Assembly: GCA_947462425.1 (NCBI GenBank)
Contig: CANHPI010000192.1
Location: forward strand, 1-5,826
DNA length: 5,826 nt
Origin: Bacteroidota bacterium
GTDB taxonomy: Bacteria; Bacteroidota; Bacteroidia; B-17B0; B-17BO
Reading direction: 5' to 3'
The notes below the pieces were generated by a model that was not told the origin of the DNA, did no database searches, and worked only from the letters and a program-made list of their open reading frames with translations. This document shows, piece after piece, positions 1 through 4,449 of the stretch. Position 1 is the stretch's first letter; every line of letters starts with the position of its first letter. The translations under genes were made by a program, and so were the position numbers.

Positions 1-160
1 AATAGAACGCAGATACCGCTGATTTAATAGGATTAAAAATGATTTTATTTGTTGTAATTAAAAAATAAATAGAACGCAGATAACACAGATTTAATAGGAT
101 TAAAACTGATTTCATCTTAAAATCTTAATTATCCGCGTCATCCGCGTTCCATTTTATTTA
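1..160. repeat. Intergenic direct and inverted repeat cluster
   Basis: A 45-base unit at 1-45 recurs at 68-112 with 41 of 45 bases identical; both copies begin AATAGAACGCAGATA and continue into TTAATAGGATTAAAA. An inverted relative lies at 131-149 (ATCCGCGTCATCCGCGTTC). Its reverse complement matches 72-90 at 15 of 19 positions and 5-23 at 15 of 19. The right arm is a tandem of a 9-base unit (ATCCGCGTC, then ATCCGCGTT). No ORF crosses the cluster. From memory, similar GAACGCAGAT / ATCCGCGT elements occur between genes in many Bacteroidota, so this is probably one copy cluster of a dispersed non-coding repeat. The left copy starts at base 1 of the window, so the cluster may extend further. It lies downstream of murB. 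Confidence 0.75.
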
Positions 161-339
161 TGTAAAAATAACTGTTTGAGAAAATAACAACAGTGGCATA
201 AACTTACTTTATTAAATTAAACTTGCGCGAGGGATTTTAGAGCTCCGCCAGCTGGCGGACGCGCCCAAATATTTTAAATGATTTTAAAAAGACTTTTAAT
301 GATAACTAATACAACGGCTAATTGGTATTAAATAACCAT
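161..339. other. Non-coding spacer downstream of murB
   Basis: No coding region is supported between the repeat cluster and the end of murB. The stretch is AT-rich apart from the GC-rich palindrome at 225-264. A 6-bp inverted pair at 171-176/189-194 and another at 308-313/326-331 are too short and AT-rich to call as terminators. No TAnnTTTG promoter box was seen on either strand. Together with the repeat cluster this makes a gene-free stretch of 339 bases. Confidence 0.6.
225..264. repeat. GC-rich nested palindrome (small intergenic repeat or hairpin)
   Basis: Positions 244-259 read TCCGCCAGCTGGCGGA, a perfect 16-bp palindrome. It is flanked by an outer complementary pair, GCGCG at 225-229 and CGCGC at 260-264, so the 40 bases could fold into a hairpin with an asymmetric bulge (230-243, containing AGGGATTTTAGAGC). 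The block is far more GC-rich than its surroundings, which suggests an inserted or conserved element. It sits 76 bases past the murB stop and could act as a 3'-end structure for the murB transcript, but there is no good T-tract directly after the stem on the minus strand. I recall similar GCGAGGGAT plus GGCGGA blocks between genes in other Bacteroidota; this is memory, not a search. Confidence 0.6.
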
Positions 340-1356
340 TTAAATAATATTTACTTCTCTCTCTAAATCAACATCAAACTTAGCTTTTACTGTTTGTAAA
401 ACATATGTGGATAAATCGTAAATTTCATTTCCAGTAGAAGAGCCGTAGTTTACTAATACTAATGCTTGTAATTTATGAACTCCAGCATCATTTTTTCGAT
501 AGCCTTTTAATCCACTTTGTTCAATTAACCAACCAGCCGCTAATTTATAATTTCCATTATCTAAAGGATATGCAACCAAATTAGGAAACTCTGCTTTTAA
601 ATTATGAAATTGGTGGGCGGATACTTCTGGATTCTTAAAAAAACTACCGGCATTTCCTATTTCTTTTGGATTAGGTAGTTTACTGCTTCTAATATTTATA
701 ACAGCATCTGAAACAGCTTTTACATTTAATTCAGAAACATTCATGGCTTCTAATTGTTGTTTAATGGCGCCATATTCTATGTGAAAAACTGGTTTTTTTG
801 CTAATTGAAAAGTAACGGATGTAATAATAAATTGGCTTTTAAATTGACGTTTAAATACGCTTTCTCTATATCCAAATTCACATTCTGATTTGGTAAATAT
901 TTTTAATTGACCTGTTTCGGCGTGTATAGCTTCTAATTCATAAAAAGTATCTTTTATTTCCACGCCGTAAGCACCAATATTTTGCATAGGACTAGCGCCA
1001 GTGCAACCCGGAATGAGAGATAAATTTTCTAAGCCTCCGTAGTTTTTATTTATACACCACAAAACAAACTCATGCCAAACTTCTCCTGCTGCACATTTCA
1101 CAAAAACAAAATCTTCCGTTTCTTTTACTAATTCAATTCCTTTTAAATCATTTTTAATTACTAAAGCATTTACATTTTTGGTAAATAGTAAATTACTGCC
1201 ACCTCCAATAATTAAATGTTCATTGGTTTTATATTCATTACTCATTAAAAGTTCTTCAATATTTTGAATTGAATTAACGGATGTAAAGTATTTTGCCGTG
1301 GCATCAATACTAAAAGTATTATATGGTTTAAGAGATGTGTTATTTAAAATTAGCAT
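340..1356 (-). CDS. murB: UDP-N-acetylenolpyruvoylglucosamine reductase (MurB, type I)
   Basis: This cytoplasmic FAD enzyme makes UDP-N-acetylmuramate: it uses NADPH to reduce the enolpyruvyl group left by MurA, the second committed step of peptidoglycan synthesis. At 338 residues it is close to E. coli MurB (about 342). The N-terminal half holds the FAD-binding domain, with IIGGGSNLL (49-57) and PGCTGASPMQNIGAYG (116-131). The C-terminal domain carries the substrate site. By family comparison the catalytic residues are Arg164 in FGYRESVFKR, the proton-donor Ser238 in GNAGSFFKNP, and Glu334 in LEREV. The YRESVFK loop marks the type I form. The start is supported because NTSLKPYNTF is the usual MurB N-terminus and begins six residues in. 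No Shine-Dalgarno is seen. The gene starts only 14 bases after a terminator hairpin, and no good promoter box is visible there (only TAATTTTA at 1368-1361). Nothing looks broken. Confidence 0.97.
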   Translation of the reverse strand: MLILNNTSLKPYNTFSIDATAKYFTSVNSIQNIEELLMSNEYKTNEHLIIGGGSNLLFTKNVNALVIKNDLKGIELVKETEDFVFVKCAAGEVWHEFVLWCINKNYGGLENLSLIPGCTGASPMQNIGAYGVEIKDTFYELEAIHAETGQLKIFTKSECEFGYRESVFKRQFKSQFIITSVTFQLAKKPVFHIEYGAIKQQLEAMNVSELNVKAVSDAVINIRSSKLPNPKEIGNAGSFFKNPEVSAHQFHNLKAEFPNLVAYPLDNGNYKLAAGWLIEQSGLKGYRKNDAGVHKLQALVLVNYGSSTGNEIYDLSTYVLQTVKAKFDVDLEREVNII

Positions 1357-1370
1357 AGTTTAAAATTAAA

Positions 1371-1393
1371 AAAAGCCTCACATGGAGGCTTTT
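1371..1393 (-). terminator. Rho-independent terminator after the bacilliredoxin gene
   Basis: A perfect 9-bp stem is formed by AAAAGCCTC (1371-1379) and GAGGCTTTT (1385-1393) around a 5-base loop. On the minus strand the stem runs into seven consecutive T residues (1374 down to 1368), a classic terminator for the bacilliredoxin gene, which ends 45 bases upstream. On the plus strand it is followed by TTTTAATTTTT, so it could also stop antisense transcription. It lies directly before the murB start, which argues that murB is expressed separately or by readthrough. Confidence 0.85.
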
Positions 1394-1437
1394 AATTTTT
1401 CAGTACTTTTTAAAAGTGAATTGTTTGCAATTAATGA

Positions 1438-1848
1438 TTAGCAAAATTCGTCGTAAACCATTTTTAAATGCTCAGAAATCATGGCAGCTGTTCTGCCTTC
1501 AATGTTATGACGTTCTACAAAATGAACTAATTCACCATTTTTAAATAAAGCAATTGCTGGTGAAGAGGGAGGATAAGGTGCAAAATGCTGACGAGCTTGA
1601 TTTACCGCATCACCATCAAATCCTGCAAATACAGTAGCTAAATGTGCTGGTTTTTTATCATTATCTAAACTCAATTTAACTCCTGGTCGGCAAGCACCAG
1701 CTGCGCAACCGCAAACTGAATTTACAACCATTAAAACGGTGCCTTCATTTTTTAAAGCGTTTTCAACGCTATCAGGTGTTCTTAAATCTTCAAAACCAAC
1801 AGCAGTTAATTCTGCCTTCATTGGTGTAACTAATGCTTCTGGATACAT
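1438..1848 (-). CDS. Bacilliredoxin of the BrxA/BrxB (YphP/YqiW, DUF1094) family
   Basis: The product is a 136-residue thioredoxin-fold cytoplasmic protein. The family member in Bacillus removes bacillithiol from S-bacillithiolated proteins after oxidative stress. The defining CGC active site is seen as NSVCGCAAGACRPG, with Cys46 and Cys48; another cysteine follows at 53 and the last residue is Cys136. The MYPEALVTPMKAEL start and the APYPPSSPAIALFKNGELVHFVERH block (90-114) with its cis-Pro-like SPAIALF strand are also typical, and the length is normal. Some Bacteroidota make bacillithiol, so the assignment fits, but no bacillithiol synthesis gene lies in this window. It is probably monocistronic: a TAnnTTTG box lies 34 bases upstream and a terminator follows. 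BrxA and BrxB cannot be told apart here, so no symbol is given. Confidence 0.93.
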   Translation of the reverse strand: MYPEALVTPMKAELTAVGFEDLRTPDSVENALKNEGTVLMVVNSVCGCAAGACRPGVKLSLDNDKKPAHLATVFAGFDGDAVNQARQHFAPYPPSSPAIALFKNGELVHFVERHNIEGRTAAMISEHLKMVYDEFC

Positions 1849-1882
1849 ATTTTATTTTTTATTAAAGTTGTTTTATTGATTA

Positions 1883-1890
1883 CAAATGTA
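1883..1890 (-). promoter_or_regulatory. Bacteroidota -7 promoter box for the bacilliredoxin gene
   Basis: The minus strand reads TACATTTG here, a full match to the Bacteroidota -7 consensus TAnnTTTG. It ends 34 bases before the start codon, giving an expected leader of about 27-30 bases. No clear -33 TTG element is found at the usual spacing of about 19-21 bases; the sequence there is GTTAATA. The rest of the gap between this gene and mvaB (1849-2029) is AT-rich, with no convincing terminator for mvaB. Confidence 0.5.
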
Positions 1891-2029
1891 ACTATCAATA
1901 CATTATATTAACTATTAAATTATGCTAAATATTAACATTACAATTTAAATACCAAAAACATAATTTTAAAAGTAAATAATCTTAGTTCTTGAATTCAATT
2001 TATAAATGCTTACATAATATATTATACGT

Positions 2030-2884
2030 TTAATGGTACCTATTAAAAACATCCCAGCTTTCTAAGTATGCTTTATTTAATAAATCGGTATTAAGGTTTA
2101 AAGGAATATTATTGAATTTAAAATATTCTTCTAAATCTTCAGTTGCTAAGTTTCCAGTTAAATCATCCTTGGCCATAGGGCATCCTCCAAAACCATGAAT
2201 AGCTATATCAAAACGCTTGCAACCACTCTTATAAGCAGCATCAATTTTTTCCTGAGCTTTTTCTTTAGTAGAGTGGAGATGAGCCCCAATTTCAATGGTT
2301 TTAAATTCAGGGATAATATTTGAAAATAAATAGCTAATATTTTCAGGGTTCGACACACCAACCGTATCAGATAAAGCAATAATTTTTACACCTAAGTCAC
2401 CTAATTTTTTTGTCCAGTTTATTACAATGTCACTATTCCAAACATCATTGTAGGGGTTACCAAATGCCATAGAAATATAAACCACTAACTCCTTATTGTT
2501 TTTAACACAAAGATTTTGAATTTCTTCAACCCTAATTAAAGATTCTGCAATACTAGAATTGGCATTTCGTTGTTGAAACGTTTCTGAAATAGAAAATGGG
2601 AAGCCTAAATAACGAATTTCATCAAAAGAACAGGCATCTTGCGCCCCACGTGTATTAGCAATGATGGCTAACAATTTACTTGTAGTGGTCGATAAATCTA
2701 ATTGTTTTAAAACCTCCGCTGTGTCGTGCATTTGAGGAATGGCTTTTGGAGAAACAAAACTTCCAAAATCAATGGTATCAAAGCCAATATTTAAAAGCGA
2801 ATTAATATATTTTGCTTTTATATCTGTAGGAATAAGTTCTTTGATTCCTTGCATCGCATCTCTGGGACATTCAATTAACTTCAT
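2030..2884 (-). CDS. mvaB: Hydroxymethylglutaryl-CoA lyase
   Basis: This enzyme cleaves HMG-CoA to acetyl-CoA and acetoacetate, the last step of leucine degradation, in the cytoplasm. It is a single metal-dependent TIM-barrel domain of 284 residues, near the usual bacterial length of about 300. Visible motifs: ECPRDAMQG (5-13) with Arg8 and Asp9; [12 protein letters not shown] (41-52); [10 protein letters not shown] (171-180); the metal-binding HLH with His202 and His204; and the lyase signature [20 protein letters not shown] (231-250) with the catalytic Cys235 and Asn245. The GGCP cysteine separates it from homocitrate and isopropylmalate synthases. Differences from the human enzyme are Asp39 where Glu72 is expected and Ser205 where Asp follows the second His. 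Its ATG overlaps the pyrD stop (ATGA), so translation is probably coupled to pyrD and no separate promoter is expected. Confidence 0.93.
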   Translation of the reverse strand: MKLIECPRDAMQGIKELIPTDIKAKYINSLLNIGFDTIDFGSFVSPKAIPQMHDTAEVLKQLDLSTTTSKLLAIIANTRGAQDACSFDEIRYLGFPFSISETFQQRNANSSIAESLIRVEEIQNLCVKNNKELVVYISMAFGNPYNDVWNSDIVINWTKKLGDLGVKIIALSDTVGVSNPENISYLFSNIIPEFKTIEIGAHLHSTKEKAQEKIDAAYKSGCKRFDIAIHGFGGCPMAKDDLTGNLATEDLEEYFKFNNIPLNLNTDLLNKAYLESWDVFNRYH

Positions 2885-3924
2885 TTTAATATATTTTGAT
2901 TGATGAGTTCTTTATTGATTTTTTTGATTAAAGCGGGGCCTTCATAAACAAAACCTGTGTATAATTGAATTAAATCAGCACCTGCTTTTATTTTTTCAAT
3001 GGCATCTTCGGGGCTATGAATACCACCAACACCAATTACAGGAAATGCATTATTTGATTTAGTTTTTAAATAAGCAATAACTTCTGTACTTCTTTTAGTT
3101 AGTGGTTTTCCGCTTAATCCTCCCATTCCTATAGTTTCTATTTCTGTTTTGGGATAAGATAAAGGTTCACGCGCAATAGTAGTATTAGTTGCTACAATTC
3201 CATCAATTTTAGTGGAAGCAACAATGTCAATAATATCATCTAATTGAGAATTGGTTAAATCAGGAGCAATTTTTAATAATAAGGGTTTACGTTTTGGTTT
3301 TTCATTATTAATTTTTTGCAAATGCTTCAACAATTGAGTTAAAGGTTCTTTATCTTGAAGCTCTCTGAGGTTTGGAGTATTGGGTGAACTTACGTTTACT
3401 ACAAAGTAATCTACCACATCAAACAAGGCATTAAAACAATATTCATAATCGTTTATAGCCTCTTCGTTTGGTGTTACTTTATTTTTTCCAATATTTCCAC
3501 CAATAACACAGCTTGTTTTCTTGTATTTTAAACGAATGGCAGCAGCATCAACTCCTTCATTGTTAAAGCCCATTCGATTAATTAATGCGTTATCATTTGG
3601 TAATCTAAACAACCTTGGTTTTTCATTTCCTGATTGGGGTTTTGGTGTTAATGTTCCTATTTCAATAAAACCAAATCCTAGTGATGATAATTCGTTAAAT
3701 GCCTTTGCATCCTTATCTAAACCAGCTGCTAGTCCAACTGGGTTTTCAAATGTTAATCCAAATAATTTTTTTTTAAGTTTTAAATGTCTAAACCCAAAAA
3801 TTGAATTCGCCATAAATCTCCCGAAGGCATTTCCAAGAAAAAATTTTAGTAAATCGAAGGTTAAATAATGAGCTTTTTCAGGATCTAGCTTAAAAAGTAA
3901 AGGCTTTAAAAATAGTTTATACAT
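2881..3924 (-). CDS. pyrD: Dihydroorotate dehydrogenase (quinone), class 2
   Basis: This FMN flavoprotein oxidises dihydroorotate to orotate in pyrimidine synthesis and passes electrons to the membrane quinone pool. At 347 residues it has the class 2 length. The N-terminal 45 or so residues ([19 protein letters not shown] and following) form the helical extension that docks on the membrane and gives quinone access; class 1 enzymes lack it. The barrel then shows [15 protein letters not shown] (61-75), [19 protein letters not shown] (90-108), [10 protein letters not shown] (115-124), NIGKNK (144-149), [15 protein letters not shown] (176-190) with the class 2 catalytic base Ser180, LLKIAPDL (216-223), ATNTT (245-249), GGLSGKPL (268-275) and PVIGVGGI (295-302). 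All the usual FMN and orotate positions appear intact. It is first of a two-gene unit with mvaB. Its start lies only 7 bases after a TATTTTTG box, suggesting a nearly leaderless mRNA. Confidence 0.97.
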   Translation of the reverse strand: MYKLFLKPLLFKLDPEKAHYLTFDLLKFFLGNAFGRFMANSIFGFRHLKLKKKLFGLTFENPVGLAAGLDKDAKAFNELSSLGFGFIEIGTLTPKPQSGNEKPRLFRLPNDNALINRMGFNNEGVDAAAIRLKYKKTSCVIGGNIGKNKVTPNEEAINDYEYCFNALFDVVDYFVVNVSSPNTPNLRELQDKEPLTQLLKHLQKINNEKPKRKPLLLKIAPDLTNSQLDDIIDIVASTKIDGIVATNTTIAREPLSYPKTEIETIGMGGLSGKPLTKRSTEVIAYLKTKSNNAFPVIGVGGIHSPEDAIEKIKAGADLIQLYTGFVYEGPALIKKINKELINQNILK

Positions 3925-3931
3925 AATAGCG

Positions 3932-3939
3932 CAAAAATA
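3932..3939 (-). promoter_or_regulatory. Bacteroidota -7 promoter box for pyrD-mvaB
   Basis: The minus strand reads TATTTTTG, matching TAnnTTTG, followed by CGCTATT and then the pyrD ATG. With transcription normally starting several bases after this box, the 5' leader would be only a few bases or absent. No TTG -33 element is seen at normal spacing. The A/T palindrome at 3979-4002 lies 39 bases upstream. Confidence 0.55.
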
Positions 3940-3978
3940 CAGTTTATGATGCTTTTAATAGTCTGAAAAACAGAATGT

Positions 3979-4002
3979 TGAAAAAAAAATATTTTTTTTT
4001 CA
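3979..4002. promoter_or_regulatory. 24-bp A/T palindrome in the divergent pyrD / lipoprotein control region
   Basis: A perfect palindrome reads TG, nine A, TAT-centre, nine T, CA: an A9 tract followed by TA and a T9 tract, bounded by TG and CA. It lies near the midpoint of the two divergent -7 boxes (39 bases from the pyrD box, 29 from the lipoprotein box). More A/T tracts follow at 4003-4027. Possible roles are intrinsically curved DNA, an UP-like A/T element serving both promoters, or a protein-binding site; the sequence alone cannot decide. Confidence 0.45.
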
Positions 4003-4031
4003 TTTTTTTAACTAAAATTAAAAAAAACTTG

Positions 4032-4039
4032 TATTTTTG
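4032..4039 (+). promoter_or_regulatory. Bacteroidota -7 promoter box for the lipoprotein gene
   Basis: TATTTTTG matches TAnnTTTG and is embedded in TTGTATTTTTGCATCC. It ends 32 bases before the ATG, so a leader of roughly 25 bases is expected. That leader is A-rich (ACTTAAAAAAACTAAA before the ATG) with no Shine-Dalgarno, as is usual for well-translated Bacteroidota genes. The upstream region is A/T tract DNA with no clear -33 TTG at standard spacing. Confidence 0.6.
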
Positions 4040-4071
4040 CATCCGAATTAACAAAACTTAAAAAAACTAAA

Positions 4072-4338
4072 ATGAAAAAAGTATTATCTATTGTTGCTGT
4101 AGCTTTATTATCTACTGCATTTGTATCTTGTGGTCCTTCTAAAGAAGAAATGGCTGCTAAACTAAAACAAACTGAAGATTCATTAGCTGCTGTTAAAGCC
4201 GATTCTATTGCTCTAGCTGAAGTTACTGCTGCTGCTGAGGCTGCTGCTGCTGCTGAAACTGCTGCTAAAACTGCTGATTCTTTAAGAGCTGATTCATTAT
4301 CAAAAGCTACTCCAGTTAAAGGTGGAAAAAAACCATAA
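4072..4338 (+). CDS. Small alanine-rich lipoprotein of unknown function
   Basis: The product has 88 residues. Residues 1-19 form a signal peptide (MKK, then the hydrophobic run VLSIVAVALLSTAFVS), and FVSC provides a lipobox-like site with Cys20 as the likely lipidated residue, so the mature protein of about 69 residues should be membrane-anchored. The mature part is low-complexity and probably helical: KEEMAAKLKQTEDSLAAVKADSIALAE (24-50), an Ala/Glu run (53-65), and a basic tail, PVKGGKKP. The triplet DS(L/I) recurs at 36, 44, 69 and 74. There are no other cysteines or recognisable domains. Alanine is written almost only as GCT, which may indicate high expression. It has its own promoter box and terminator, so it is probably monocistronic. 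The helical, charged and basic-ended form loosely recalls small envelope-linking lipoproteins such as Lpp, but I see no homology that supports that role. Confidence 0.85.
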   Translation: MKKVLSIVAVALLSTAFVSCGPSKEEMAAKLKQTEDSLAAVKADSIALAEVTAAAEAAAAAETAAKTADSLRADSLSKATPVKGGKKP

Positions 4339-4357
4339 TTTTTAGCTTAGTAAAAAT

Positions 4358-4390
4358 AAAAAAGGCTATCTCTATGAGATAGCCTTTTTT
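4358..4390 (+). terminator. Rho-independent terminator after the lipoprotein gene
   Basis: A perfect 15-bp stem pairs AAAAAAGGCTATCTC (4358-4372) with GAGATAGCCTTTTTT (4376-4390) around a TAT loop. The right arm ends in six T residues. It begins 20 bases after the lipoprotein stop codon and separates this gene from hemL, which has its own promoter box. The A-run on the left arm would make it functional in the opposite direction as well. Confidence 0.92.
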
Positions 4391-4425
4391 ATTGGAAAGA
4401 ATTCTATATATATCCTTCAAACCTT

Positions 4426-4433
4426 TATATTTG
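4426..4433 (+). promoter_or_regulatory. Bacteroidota -7 promoter box for hemL
   Basis: TATATTTG matches TAnnTTTG and is followed by CG, as in the pyrD box. It ends 16 bases before the hemL ATG, giving an expected leader of about 10 bases. No TTG is found at the usual -33 spacing; the nearest is at 4392-4394, about 31 bases upstream, which is too far. The box lies 36 bases past the preceding terminator, consistent with a separate hemL transcript. Confidence 0.6.
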
Positions 4434-4449
4434 CGAAAAAATCTCCAAT

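Noticed and set aside
1..149. Possible CRISPR array
   Set aside because: There are only two direct copies plus one inverted relative, the copies are degenerate, the repeat is longer than the spacer, and no cas gene is present.
171..194. ACTGTT/AACAGT inverted pair
   Set aside because: A 6-bp stem with a 12-base loop and no T-tract is expected by chance.
1438..1848. Evidence of a bacillithiol operon around the bacilliredoxin gene
   Set aside because: None of the neighbouring genes belongs to bacillithiol synthesis or reduction, and the gene looks monocistronic.
1989..1998. TTGAATTCAA palindrome between mvaB and the bacilliredoxin gene
   Set aside because: Ten bases is too short to call an operator in AT-rich DNA without other support.
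2014..2025. AT-only 12-bp palindrome ATAATATATTAT just after the mvaB stop, considered as a terminator
   Set aside because: It has no G or C in the stem and no following T-tract on the minus strand, so it is easily expected by chance in AT-rich DNA.
3521..3868. Plus-strand open frame of 115 codons
   Set aside because: It lies wholly antisense to pyrD, whose motifs are intact. Its translation shows no domain, and no promoter box or sensible start context precedes it.
4132..4149. KEE residues shortly after the lipidated cysteine, read as a Bacteroidota surface-export signal
   Set aside because: The described signals place acidic residues right after Cys (for example the QKDDE type). Here GPS intervenes, so surface exposure cannot be inferred.
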